This document shows, in pieces, positions 35,589 to 44,647 of a DNA stretch of 64,000 bases. The translations under genes were made by a program, and so were the position numbers. Each line of letters begins with the position of its first letter. Position 1 is the stretch's first letter. Source of the DNA: JACKAQ01 sp965227145 (GTDB lineage: Bacteria > Calditrichota > Calditrichia > RBG-13-44-9 > J075); assembly GCA_965227145.1 (NCBI GenBank), contig OZ245730.1, positions 5,580,001 to 5,644,000 on the forward strand, in the 5' to 3' direction. The notes under the pieces are model-generated. The model did not search any database, was not told the origin of the DNA, and saw only the letters and a list, made by a program, of their open reading frames with translations.

Positions 35589-36635
35589 ATGATTGAAGCG
35601 GTAAGCTGGAATGATACCGGTCTAACGCTGGTTGACCAGACCAAATTACCCGAACATTGCGAATTTATCCAAATTGGCACCATCGAAGCGGCGTTTGATG
35701 CCATCCGCACGCTGAAAGTGCGCGGCGCTCCGGCGATCGGCATTACTGCCGCATATGGGTTATTTTTGGGAATGCAGCAATCGAATGCCGGAACACCGGC
35801 GGATTTTTTTGAGAAAATTGATCAGCACGTTGCTTTTCTTTCCGATGCGCGGCCCACGGCCGTGAACCTGTTTTGGGCGTTGGATCGCTTGCGGAAGCAA
35901 CTTCGCGAATTGCCCGATCCGACCATCGAGCGGCTGAACAGCAATCTGCTGAGTTTGGCGAAAGCGCTGCACGACGATGATCGCAACCGCTGCGACAAAA
36001 TGGCCGATTTCGGTGCAACGCTGATTCCCCAAAATGCGAAAATTTTGACCCATTGCAACACCGGCGCGTTGGCGACCGGCGGCATCGGTACGGCGCTGGG
36101 TGTTATTTATCGGGCGCATCAGCAGGGCAAAAATATTCAGGTTTTTGCAAATGAAACCCGTCCCGTTTTGCAGGGTGCGCGGCTCACGGTTTGGGAATTG
36201 CACAACGCCAACATTCCTGTAACGCTGATTTGCGACAGCATGGGCGCGTTTCTCATGCAGCAAAAAAAGGTGGACGCCGTTATTTTGGGTGCCGACCGGA
36301 TAGCAGCGGACGGATCGGTTGCCAACAAAATCGGCACATATAATCTGGCGGTTTTGGCGAAACATCACGGTGTGCCATTTTATGTGGCGGCACCGCTTTC
36401 CACGTTTGATATGGCCATCACATCCGGTGCGGAAATTCCCATCGAGGAGCGCAATCCGGAGGAAATCCGGCGCGTATTTAACCAAACGTTGATTACCGTT
36501 CCAGATGTGCCCTGCTGGAATCCGGCATTCGACATCACGCCGCCGGAATTGGTCACCGCAATCATCACCGAAAAAGGGGTGATTCGTCCGCCGTTCGGAA
36601 AAAATATCGCAAGTCAATTTAAAACAGTATCTTAA
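35589..36635 (+). CDS. mtnA: S-methyl-5-thioribose-1-phosphate isomerase, 348 aa
   Basis: Methionine-salvage enzyme converting methylthioribose-1-phosphate to methylthioribulose-1-phosphate. Signatures: RGAPAIGITAAYG, HCNTGALATGGIGTALGV (catalytic Cys) and GADRIAADGSVANKIGTYN with the catalytic Asp. The ATG at 35589 is chosen because GAGG lies 8 nt upstream and the family N-terminus (MIEAVSWND) begins there. The longer frame overlaps the SDR gene. No other mtn genes adjoin it. Confidence 0.95.
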   Translation: MIEAVSWNDTGLTLVDQTKLPEHCEFIQIGTIEAAFDAIRTLKVRGAPAIGITAAYGLFLGMQQSNAGTPADFFEKIDQHVAFLSDARPTAVNLFWALDRLRKQLRELPDPTIERLNSNLLSLAKALHDDDRNRCDKMADFGATLIPQNAKILTHCNTGALATGGIGTALGVIYRAHQQGKNIQVFANETRPVLQGARLTVWELHNANIPVTLICDSMGAFLMQQKKVDAVILGADRIAADGSVANKIGTYNLAVLAKHHGVPFYVAAPLSTFDMAITSGAEIPIEERNPEEIRRVFNQTLITVPDVPCWNPAFDITPPELVTAIITEKGVIRPPFGKNIASQFKTVS

Positions 36636-36702
36636 ATAAAAAATTACGATTGGGTAAAAAATTAACTAAATCATTAAACAGATTCCATTTGGAGGAGAAA
36701 TT

Positions 36703-37791
36703 ATGAAATCATCCACAAGTAAGTTTATCCTGATGCTCGTGGTGGCGCTGATTTTGTTTAGCGCCTGCCGGCCAAAGGAGCTCGAATCGACCGTTATGGC
36801 GGTGAACAGCCAGTCATATGATGATGCATTGAAACATGCAAATGACGCGGTGAAAGCATATCCGGAAAATGCTGAAGCATGGTATTATCTGGGTTTTTTG
36901 AGCGCCGAGCACACCAAAGATTACGCCAAAATGAATGAAGCATTCGACAAAGTGCTTTCATTGAATCCGGCGCAAAAGGTAAATTTAGGCGGCGGCACCG
37001 TGGCTGCTAAAGATGCGATCAACCAGATCCGCACCGGAAAATTTGCCGAAAACTACAATAGCGGCATCAAAATGATTCAGGATGCCCAAAATTTGACAGA
37101 CGATACGCAGAAAAAAGAGAAATTTGCCCAGGCGCGTGACAAGCTGCAGGTTGCTTCCGAAATTGATCCTGCCCGTACCGAGCCGTATCGCCCGTTGGCG
37201 ATGGCCAATATTTTCCTCGGCGATACCACAAAAGCAGAAGCTGCGCTGGAGCAAGGCCTGGCAAAAATACCGAATGACGAAATGATGGTTATCGCATCTG
37301 CAGAAGTGTATAGCATGACCGGTAATTTCGAAAAATCCGAAGCGATGTTCAAAAAAGCGCTTCAGATTAACCCGAATAACAGCGATGCCTATCAGAAGCT
37401 GGGCATGATGGAATCCAATCGCAAAAACTGGGACAAAGCAAACGAATATTACACCAAAGCGATTGAAATGGACCCGGACAATGCAGACCTCGCTTACAAT
37501 ATTGGCGTGAGTTTGTATAACCAGCAAAAAACCGACGAAGCGATTCCCTATTTTGTGAAGAGCCTAGAATCTGAGCCGGATAATGAAATCACTTTTAATA
37601 TTTTGGCAAATTGCTATGTGCGCACCCAAACCAAAGTGGACGAAGGTATTGCTTTTATGCAAAAAGCAACCCAGATGTATCCGGATAATGCCACTTATTG
37701 GGAATATCTGGCAATTATGTATGGCAACAAAGGTATGGGCAAAGAGGCTAACGAGGCATTCAAAAAATCGCAGGAACTGAAGAACAACTAA
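36703..37791 (+). CDS. TPR-repeat lipoprotein, 362 aa
   Basis: Signal peptide with lipobox LFSAC (Cys22). About seven tetratricopeptide units follow, for example AEAWYYLGFLSAEHTKDYAK, NSDAYQKLGMMESNRKNWDK and NADLAYNIGVSLYNQQKTDE. A strong GGAGGAG is 6 nt before the ATG, which suggests high expression. Probably a periplasmic assembly or scaffold lipoprotein. Ends in its own terminator. Confidence 0.88.
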   Translation: MKSSTSKFILMLVVALILFSACRPKELESTVMAVNSQSYDDALKHANDAVKAYPENAEAWYYLGFLSAEHTKDYAKMNEAFDKVLSLNPAQKVNLGGGTVAAKDAINQIRTGKFAENYNSGIKMIQDAQNLTDDTQKKEKFAQARDKLQVASEIDPARTEPYRPLAMANIFLGDTTKAEAALEQGLAKIPNDEMMVIASAEVYSMTGNFEKSEAMFKKALQINPNNSDAYQKLGMMESNRKNWDKANEYYTKAIEMDPDNADLAYNIGVSLYNQQKTDEAIPYFVKSLESEPDNEITFNILANCYVRTQTKVDEGIAFMQKATQMYPDNATYWEYLAIMYGNKGMGKEANEAFKKSQELKNN

Positions 37792-37816
37792 GTTTTGTGA
37801 TTATTGTGAAACACGA

Positions 37817-37850
37817 AAAGGCTGGTGCGTTTTGCGCCAGCCTTTTTTTA
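37817..37850 (+). terminator. Terminator after the TPR lipoprotein
   Basis: AAGGCTGGTGC pairs with GCGCCAGCCTT (one wobble), followed by a run of T. Usable from both sides, since rex converges on it. Confidence 0.85.
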
Positions 37851-37868
37851 TAAACTATTGTTTTGAGA

Positions 37869-38492
37869 TCATTTACCTTGATTCAGGAAGTAGGACAGCG
37901 ATTCGATTTCGATAGCGGTATTTTCGCTTTTTACCTGAACATTATCCGGCGCTTTGATGCTGATCGGAGCAAAATTGAGGATTGCGCGAATGCCGGCGTC
38001 TATCAGCGCATCCGCAACGGCTTGTGCGGCGCTGGCAGAAACAGCGATAATGCCAATATCAATTTTATTCTGTTTGATCAATGCCGGCAGTTTTTTGCTG
38101 TCCCCGACAACCAGGTTGCCTACTTTTGTGCCGATTTTTTCCGGATCTGCGTCCATTATCAAACAAATGTTAAACCCTTGTTTGATAAATTCTTCGTATT
38201 TCACTAACGCGCGTCCGATGTTTCCGGCGCCGACAACCGCAACATTCCAGCTTTTGTCCAATCCCAGAATTTCACCGATTTGCTGTTGCAGCCGTTTGGT
38301 GTTGTAGCCGAGCCCCCGTTTGCCAAATGTTCCGAAAAAGGAGAGATCTTTTCGCACCTGGGCGGAGGTTATGCCATCCATTTCTGCCAGTTGATCGGAA
38401 GAAACGGTTTCCATATTTCGCCCGATCAGGTGTTCGAGCGACCGGTAATACCGGGAAAGACGGCGAATGGTTGAGTCAGATATTTTTTTCAT
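37869..38492 (-). CDS. rex: Redox-sensing transcriptional repressor Rex, 207 aa
   Basis: DNA-binding repressor that senses NADH/NAD+. The N-terminal winged helix shows SDSTIRRLSRYYRSLE and ITSAQVRKDLSFFGTFGKRG. The Rossmann domain shows VAVVGAGNIGRAL and ends NFAPISIKAP. AGGA is 6 nt before the ATG at 38492; the ATG at 38498 has no spacing to it. Last gene of the dnaN-to-gyrA block, separated from gyrA by a hairpin. I did not find a convincing Rex operator in the window. Confidence 0.94.
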   Translation of the reverse strand: MKKISDSTIRRLSRYYRSLEHLIGRNMETVSSDQLAEMDGITSAQVRKDLSFFGTFGKRGLGYNTKRLQQQIGEILGLDKSWNVAVVGAGNIGRALVKYEEFIKQGFNICLIMDADPEKIGTKVGNLVVGDSKKLPALIKQNKIDIGIIAVSASAAQAVADALIDAGIRAILNFAPISIKAPDNVQVKSENTAIEIESLSYFLNQGK

Positions 38493-38557
38493 ACCCATTC
38501 CTGTTGTTTAATCGCTATTTCCTGAAGCAGTATCAGTTAAGCCTGTCATTTATCGAT

Positions 38558-38585
38558 AACCAACGCCCGGTTACAGGCGTTGGTT
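38558..38585 (-). terminator. Hairpin between gyrA and rex
   Basis: AACCAACGCC (38558-38567) pairs perfectly with GGCGTTGGTT (38576-38585) across an 8-nt loop. On the minus strand it lies 22 nt after the gyrA stop with a weak A/T-rich tail. A partial terminator or mRNA-processing site is likely. Confidence 0.6.
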
Positions 38586-38606
38586 TGTATCAGAGTTCCC
38601 GCCCGG

Positions 38607-41081
38607 TTATTCCAGGATGTCTTCGCTTTCGCCTTCTTCTGCATCGGCGTCGTCATCTTCGCTTTTTACAACTCTGGCAACGTCGCTGATTTTTGCGCCG
38701 CTATCCAGTTTGATGAGGCGAACGCCCATGGTATCGCGCCCGGTGGAGTTAATATTGCCGATCTGGATGCGCAAAATAATGGCGTTGTTGGTAATCAGCA
38801 TCAGGTCGTCATCGTCGATAACTTCCTTAATTGCAACCAATTTACCGGTTTTTGTGCTCACTTTAAAGGTTTTAATTCCTTTTCCGGCGCGGTGGGTTGT
38901 GCGATATTCGCGAATATCGGTGCGTTTGCCAAATCCCAGTTCGGAAATGGACATCAGCGAACCTTCCCGTTTGACGGCAACCATGCCGATCACGTAATCG
39001 CCCTTACCCAAAGCGATGCCGCGAACACCGGCAGCCACACGTCCCATTTCCCGGACTTCTGTTTCAGTGAAGCGAATTGCCATACCGTTAGCTGTTGCCA
39101 TGAATATATCGTTGGCGCCGTCGGTAAGTTTCACTTCGATCAAATCATCGCCTTCGTTGATTTTTATGGCGTAAATGCCATCGCGGCGCGGATTGCCGAA
39201 TGCGGAAAGATTGGTTTTCTTAACCGTTCCCAGCCGTGTTGCCATCGTCAGGAAAAACTGGTCAGAAAATTCTTTCACGTTCAGATACGCCACTACTTTT
39301 TCGTCTTTTTCTTTTTGGATCATATTGACGATGGCGCGGCCTTTTCCGGCTTTCCCGACTTGCGGCACTTCGTGCACTTTCAGCCAGTACACCTTGCCTT
39401 TATCGGTAAAGAACAGGATGTAATTGTGGGTGGAAGCGATGAACAGGTGTTCCACAAAATCAGTGTCGGCGGTTTTTGCGCCGGTGCTGCCGCGGGTGTT
39501 GCGGTTTTGGCGGCGATATCCGCTGACCGGGAAGCGTTTGATGTAGCCGTCACGCGTGATAGTGATGACCATATCTTCTTCCGCAATCATATCTTCAATC
39601 GAAAATTCCGTGAAATCTTTGATGATTTCGGTGCGCCGCTTATCGCCGTAGGTGGTTTTCAGTTCTTCCAGCTCTTCTTTGATCAACTGGCGTTGCAATT
39701 GTTCGCTGGCTAAAATGGCTTTCAGGCGTTTGATGGTTTTGAGAATTTCGGTGTATTCATCTTCAATTTTTTTGCGTTCCAGACCGGTGAGGCGTTGCAA
39801 GCGCATATCCAGAATTGCCTGCGCCTGGATTTCGGAAAGCTTGAAGCCTTTCATCAAATTCTGTTTGGCGGTTTCCGGGTTGCGCGATTTTTTGATGGTT
39901 TCGATGATTGCATCAATATTATCCAGCGCAATTTTCAAGCCTTCCAAAATGTGGGCGCGATGTTCCGCTTTGGCGAGCAAAAATTTGGAGCGGCGCACAA
40001 TAACCACAACGCGGTGGTCGATAAAGTGCTGCAACATTTCTTTTAACGCCATCACTTTTGGCTGACCGTCCACCAATGCCAGGTTGATGATGCCAAAAGT
40101 GTTTTGCATTTGGGTGTATTTGTACAGCTGGTTGATCACCACTTCCGGCTGTGCATCGCGTTTCAGTTCGATCACCATTCGCATGCCGTCGCGATCGGAT
40201 TCATCGTTGATGTCGGAAATGCCTTCGAGCTTTTTATCGCGAACAAGATCCGCAATTTTTTCGATCAGCGATGCCTTGTTTACCTGATACGGCAATTCGC
40301 TAACGATGATGCGATCTTTGTTGCCACGGGCGTGCTCGACATTTACTTTGGCGCGAACAATCACTTTTCCGCGACCGGTGTTATAGGCTTCCCGAATGCC
40401 CTCTGTGCCAAAAATAATCCCGCCGGTCGGAAAATCCGGTCCAACGATGTGCTGCATCAGTTCCGGCACTGTCGTTTCCGGATTATCGATGAGCAGTGTC
40501 AGCGCATTGGTTACTTCCACCAGATTGTGCGGTGGAATATTGGTTGCCATTCCCACTGCAATCCCGGAGGAACCGTTGCAGAGCAGGTTCGGGAAAACGG
40601 TGGGCATGACGATCGGTTCTTGTAATGTTTCGTCAAAATTCGGGCGAAAATCGACGGTTTCTTTATCGAGATCGCGTAAAATTTCGCCGGCAATCCGGGA
40701 CATGCGCACTTCTGTGTAACGCATTGCCGCTGCAGAGTCGCCGTCGATGGAGCCAAAGTTGCCCTGTCCATCCACCAGCGGATAGCGCAGCGAAAAATCC
40801 TGCACCATACGAACCATCGTATCGTAAACGGCGGAGTCGCCGTGCGGGTGATATTTACCGAGCACTTCCCCGACGATACGGGCGCTTTTTTTATACGGGC
40901 GTGTATAAGACATGCCCAATTCCGACATTCCGAACAGCACCCGTCGGTGCACGGGTTTTAGTCCGTCACGCACATCGGGCAGCGCCCGTGCAACAATAAC
41001 GGACATGGAATAGTCCAGATATGAATTTCGCATTTCCTCCTGAATATCCATCGGGACAATGCGTTGACGTTGAAGATCCAT
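38607..41081 (-). CDS. gyrA: DNA gyrase subunit A, 824 aa
   Basis: Breakage-reunion subunit of gyrase. The quinolone-determining region reads GKYHPHGDSAVYDTMVRMVQ with drug-sensitive-type Ser and Asp positions. The catalytic tyrosine is in AAMRYTEVRMS. The C-terminal beta-pinwheel shows VEHLFIASTHNYILFFTDKG and VRGIALGKGDYVIGM. The GyrA box, normally QRRGGRG, reads QNRNTRG here. The tail is acidic. Adjacent gyrB on the same strand favours GyrA over ParC. No intein. Confidence 0.96.
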   Translation of the reverse strand: MDLQRQRIVPMDIQEEMRNSYLDYSMSVIVARALPDVRDGLKPVHRRVLFGMSELGMSYTRPYKKSARIVGEVLGKYHPHGDSAVYDTMVRMVQDFSLRYPLVDGQGNFGSIDGDSAAAMRYTEVRMSRIAGEILRDLDKETVDFRPNFDETLQEPIVMPTVFPNLLCNGSSGIAVGMATNIPPHNLVEVTNALTLLIDNPETTVPELMQHIVGPDFPTGGIIFGTEGIREAYNTGRGKVIVRAKVNVEHARGNKDRIIVSELPYQVNKASLIEKIADLVRDKKLEGISDINDESDRDGMRMVIELKRDAQPEVVINQLYKYTQMQNTFGIINLALVDGQPKVMALKEMLQHFIDHRVVVIVRRSKFLLAKAEHRAHILEGLKIALDNIDAIIETIKKSRNPETAKQNLMKGFKLSEIQAQAILDMRLQRLTGLERKKIEDEYTEILKTIKRLKAILASEQLQRQLIKEELEELKTTYGDKRRTEIIKDFTEFSIEDMIAEEDMVITITRDGYIKRFPVSGYRRQNRNTRGSTGAKTADTDFVEHLFIASTHNYILFFTDKGKVYWLKVHEVPQVGKAGKGRAIVNMIQKEKDEKVVAYLNVKEFSDQFFLTMATRLGTVKKTNLSAFGNPRRDGIYAIKINEGDDLIEVKLTDGANDIFMATANGMAIRFTETEVREMGRVAAGVRGIALGKGDYVIGMVAVKREGSLMSISELGFGKRTDIREYRTTHRAGKGIKTFKVSTKTGKLVAIKEVIDDDDLMLITNNAIILRIQIGNINSTGRDTMGVRLIKLDSGAKISDVARVVKSEDDDADAEEGESEDILE

Positions 41082-41127
41082 AAGTATTTCCCTATTTGTT
41101 TACGTCGTTTAAATTCAGATTTTACAA

Positions 41128-43071
41128 TTAGATATCCAGGTTCCGCACATAGCGGGCGTTACGCTCGATAAATGCCCGGCGCGGCTCAACCTGGTCGCCC
41201 ATCAGCGTGCTGAAAATGTGATCCGCTTCTGCGGCGTTTTCCAGCGTTACCTGCAACAAAGTTCGTTTTTCCGGATTCATGGTGGTTTCCCACAGCTGTT
41301 CGGGGTTCATTTCGCCCAAACCTTTGTATCGTTGAATATTATTGTTGCCGACGCCATCGCCGTTTTTGGAGAAGCGCTTCAACAGGTCATCTTTTTCATC
41401 ATCATCGTAAGCGTAGGATTCCTGTTTACCGTTTTTGATTTTGTAAAGCGGCGGTTGGGCGATGTAAACATTGCCCAGTTCGATCAGCTCGCGCATGTAA
41501 CGGAAGAAAAACGTGAGCAGCAGCGTGCGGATGTGCGATCCGTCAACGTCGGCGTCAGTCATGATTATCACTTTGCCGTAGCGCAGTTTTGCGATGTCAA
41601 AATCGCCCTCGCCGATGCCCGTTCCCAGCGCGGTGATGATGGTTTTGATTTCATCGTTGGATAAAATTTTGTGCAATCGCGCTTTTTCCACGTTCAGGAT
41701 TTTACCTTTCAGCGGTAAAATCGCCTGAAACCGGCGATCGCGACCCTGTTTTGCGGAACCACCTGCCGAGTCGCCCTCAACCAGATAAATTTCGCACTGT
41801 GCCGGATCGCTGATGGAGCAGTCCGCCAATTTTCCCGGCAGCGTGCTGCTTTCCAACGCCGTTTTACGACGAGTAAGGTCGCGGGCTTTGCGGGCAGCTT
41901 CCCGGGAGTGGGCGGAGGCAATACATTTTTCGATGATTCTTCTGGCGATGGGCGGGTTTTCTTCCAGAAATTCGCCGAGCTTTTCGTTGGTGATGGATTC
42001 GACAATCCCTTTCACCTCACCGTTGCCTAATTTGGTTTTGGTTTGCCCTTCAAATTGCGGCTCCGCAACCTTCACACTCACGATAGCTGTGATGCCTTCC
42101 AACGTGTCTGATCCCTGAATGTTGACTTTTTTCAGCAGATTGTTTTTGGTGCCGTAATAATTCAGCGTTCGGGTTAATGCCGATTTGAAACCACTAAGGT
42201 GTGTTCCGCCTTCAACCGTGTTCACGTTGTTACAATACGTGAAAATGTTTTCGTTGTACGAATCGTTGTAACCGAATGAAACTTCTACAGTTACGCCTTC
42301 GCGTTCGTCTTCAAAATAGACAGGCTTGTGCAGCGAAATCCGGTGCTGATCCAGATATTTCACAAACTCGACCAGACCGCCTTTGTAGTGGAATTCTTCC
42401 ACTTTTATTTCGCCGTCAATTTTTTCTTCTTCGCGCTCATCGGATAAAATAATTTTCAGGCCTTTATTGAGAAAAGCCAGATCGCGCAGACGGTTTGCCA
42501 GCGTTTCGAAATTGTATTTTATTTTGCGGAAAATTTCTTCATCTGCTTTGAACGAGGTTTTGGTGCCGGATTTTTTGGTTTTTCCGGTTACCGCAACCGA
42601 TCCGCGCGGCACACCGCGATCATAATTTTGAACATACACTTGCCCGTCGCGGCTAACTTCCACCGTACACCATTCCGAAAGTGCGTTCACCACCGATGCG
42701 CCAACACCGTGCAAACCACCGGAAACTTTGTAGGTATCTTTATCGAACTTGCCGCCGGCGTGCAAAACGGTCATAATTACTTCCAGCGCGGATTGTTTGG
42801 TTTCCTTATGTTTATCCACCGGAATACCGCGACCGTTGTCCTGCACGGTAATCAATTCGCCTTCGGAAATGGTGACATTTATGGTATCACAATAGCCGGC
42901 CATTGCCTCGTCGATGCTGTTATCGACGATTTCGTAAACGAGGTGATGCAGACCGCGCAGCGTCACATCGCCGATATACATGGCGGGGCGCTTACGCACT
43001 GCTTCCAATCCTTTCAAAATCTGGATATTGTCAGCAGAATAATTATTATGCTGGGGTTTGTTTTCAGCCAT
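41128..43071 (-). CDS. gyrB: DNA gyrase subunit B, 647 aa
   Basis: ATPase subunit of gyrase. GHKL ATPase motifs: VDNSIDEAMAGYCD, VQDNGRGIPVD, GGLHGVGASVVNALS. TOPRIM: LVEGDSAGGSAKQGRDRRFQ and TDADVDGSHIRTLLLTFFFR. C-terminal QRYKGLGEMNPEQLWETT is standard. The length is that of short GyrB without the Gram-negative insert. AAGGGA precedes the ATG. Fourth gene of the block, 46 bp before gyrA. Confidence 0.97.
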   Translation of the reverse strand: MAENKPQHNNYSADNIQILKGLEAVRKRPAMYIGDVTLRGLHHLVYEIVDNSIDEAMAGYCDTINVTISEGELITVQDNGRGIPVDKHKETKQSALEVIMTVLHAGGKFDKDTYKVSGGLHGVGASVVNALSEWCTVEVSRDGQVYVQNYDRGVPRGSVAVTGKTKKSGTKTSFKADEEIFRKIKYNFETLANRLRDLAFLNKGLKIILSDEREEEKIDGEIKVEEFHYKGGLVEFVKYLDQHRISLHKPVYFEDEREGVTVEVSFGYNDSYNENIFTYCNNVNTVEGGTHLSGFKSALTRTLNYYGTKNNLLKKVNIQGSDTLEGITAIVSVKVAEPQFEGQTKTKLGNGEVKGIVESITNEKLGEFLEENPPIARRIIEKCIASAHSREAARKARDLTRRKTALESSTLPGKLADCSISDPAQCEIYLVEGDSAGGSAKQGRDRRFQAILPLKGKILNVEKARLHKILSNDEIKTIITALGTGIGEGDFDIAKLRYGKVIIMTDADVDGSHIRTLLLTFFFRYMRELIELGNVYIAQPPLYKIKNGKQESYAYDDDEKDDLLKRFSKNGDGVGNNNIQRYKGLGEMNPEQLWETTMNPEKRTLLQVTLENAAEADHIFSTLMGDQVEPRRAFIERNARYVRNLDI

Positions 43072-43085
43072 AATACGAATCCCTT

Positions 43086-43382
43086 TTAGTAAAATTTAAT
43101 CTCTTTAATCGCGTTCTTGCCGATCTTCTGGTTTATTTTCTCAATGATTTCAAATTTGTGAAACATCAGTTCCTGTCGCCAGGTGGCGTCGTCAACCCGC
43201 ACCAACATCACGCCTTTGCGCACTTCCACCGGCTCTGTGTGTTCGGCGATCTGCTCGCCAACACAGACATCCCAAAAAGCGATGGCCAGGTTATCCCGGA
43301 ACCGATCTCCCGCGCCGATGCTTTTGAAAAACGCGAGGATGGCATCGCCAACCGGAACATTTTTTCGTTTTGCACTGCGCAT
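43086..43382 (-). CDS. dciA: DciA (DUF721) replicative helicase loader/operator, 98 aa
   Basis: Small DUF721 protein, the family of DciA, which loads DnaB in bacteria lacking DnaC or DnaI. Visible: VPVGDAILAFFKSIGAGDRF and the conserved IAFWDVCVGEQIAEHTEPVE, RKGVMLVRVDDATWRQEL. AAAGG lies 5 nt before the ATG. It sits between recF and gyrB, 14 bp before gyrB, a typical position in dnaA-recF-DUF721-gyrB clusters. Confidence 0.85.
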   Translation of the reverse strand: MRSAKRKNVPVGDAILAFFKSIGAGDRFRDNLAIAFWDVCVGEQIAEHTEPVEVRKGVMLVRVDDATWRQELMFHKFEIIEKINQKIGKNAIKEIKFY

Positions 43383-43395
43383 ATTTACCTTTGTA

Positions 43396-43489
43396 AAGGA
43401 TAAAGGGTGAAGGATAAAGGATAAATAAAACTCATAAGCTGTTGGTATTTCTGAATTTATTTATCCTTTATCGCTTATCCTTTATCCCT
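43396..43489. repeat. Long imperfect inverted repeat between recF and dciA
   Basis: Two 34-nt arms (43396-43429 and 43456-43489) built from GGATAAAGG/TTTATCC units pair in one register with few mismatches, across a 26-nt loop. It interrupts an otherwise tight gene block. It may be an attenuator, an mRNA-processing site or a small non-autonomous element. Confidence 0.75.
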
Positions 43490-43495
43490 AAAAAA

Positions 43496-44602
43496 TTAAG
43501 CCGGCACCACACTGCCGTTTTGCACATGATAATAATGTGTCGGCGTATCGAACCGCTGAATTTTATCAAAAAAATTACGGGAGGTGGTGGTGACAAACAC
43601 CTGCCCGATGGTGCTCAATTGTTCCAGCATTTGCCGGATGCGGTTGGCATCCAGCTCGCCAAAAATATCGTCGAACAATAAAATTGGCGCCTGATGTTGC
43701 TGCGCCTCCAAATGATGAAATTCCGCCAGTTTCAGCGAAATTACCCAGGTTTTGTGTTCACCCTGGCTGGCGTAAGTTTTCATTGCTTTGCCGTTCAGCA
43801 AAAATAGCAAATCGTCGCGATGCGGACCAACGATTGTGGTGCCCTGCTCAATTTCGCCGGCGCGTTTTTTGGCGAATAAATTGCGATAAACGGTTTCCAG
43901 TTCCTGCCCGTTTTCGGCGGATACGTTGCACTGATAAATAATTTTGCCGTTGTGATCTTTCTGGCTGAGCGCTTTGTAATATTGTTTCACCAGTTCGCTT
44001 AATTCCGTTGCTGCCTGCTGGCGTTTGCGAATAACTGCAACGCCGTGACTGATCAAGTTTTCTTCCCACGATTTTAGCAATTCCACATCGCAGTTGGGTT
44101 GCTGGAGCAGCAGGTTGCGTTGTCGCAGCGAGCGGTTGTATTGCATCAAACTGTGCAGATACACCTTGCTGGATTGCGAAAGCAGCACATCCAGAAATCG
44201 CCGACGCAGTTGCGGGCCGCCCTGAGACAAATTGAGATCCGCCGGATGCAGTAGCACAACCGGCACATCGCCGATATATTCGGAAAATATCTGCATCTTT
44301 TGTCCATTGACGGTGAGGTGTTTGCCGGAATCCAGCGCATAAGCAATAGTGGTGCGGGTGGTGTTGCCGTTGGCGTCGGCAAATTCGCCCTGAACGCGAC
44401 ACATATCCGCTTTATTCGAGACCAGGTGTTTATCGGTGCCGGCGCGAAAACTTTTGGTGAGCGCGAGGTAGTGTATCGCTTCCAGAATACTGGTTTTTCC
44501 CGCACCGTTTTCGCCGTAGATGACATTCACGCCGTCGGCAAACTCGATTTCTGCGTCTGTGTAATTTCTAAAATTCAATAGAGCTAAACGCTTTAATTGC
44601 AT
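43496..44602 (-). CDS. recF: DNA replication and repair protein RecF, 368 aa
   Basis: SMC-like ATPase loading RecA at gaps. Walker A GENGAGKTSILEAIHYLA at about residues 31-48, the ABC signature-like LSQGGPQLRRRFLD, SQGEHKTWVISLKLAE and Walker B PILLFDDIFGELDANR. Length standard. It follows dnaN by 45 bp on the same strand. Confidence 0.96.
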   Translation of the reverse strand: MQLKRLALLNFRNYTDAEIEFADGVNVIYGENGAGKTSILEAIHYLALTKSFRAGTDKHLVSNKADMCRVQGEFADANGNTTRTTIAYALDSGKHLTVNGQKMQIFSEYIGDVPVVLLHPADLNLSQGGPQLRRRFLDVLLSQSSKVYLHSLMQYNRSLRQRNLLLQQPNCDVELLKSWEENLISHGVAVIRKRQQAATELSELVKQYYKALSQKDHNGKIIYQCNVSAENGQELETVYRNLFAKKRAGEIEQGTTIVGPHRDDLLFLLNGKAMKTYASQGEHKTWVISLKLAEFHHLEAQQHQAPILLFDDIFGELDANRIRQMLEQLSTIGQVFVTTTSRNFFDKIQRFDTPTHYYHVQNGSVVPA

Positions 44603-44647
44603 TCTGTAAAAACAAGGATGACGGACGCATCCGTTACGTTCCTTTTG

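Noticed and set aside
37794..37812. Rex operator near TTGTGATTATTGTGAAA
   Set aside because: The two halves are direct rather than inverted, and the site is downstream of a gene, next to a terminator.
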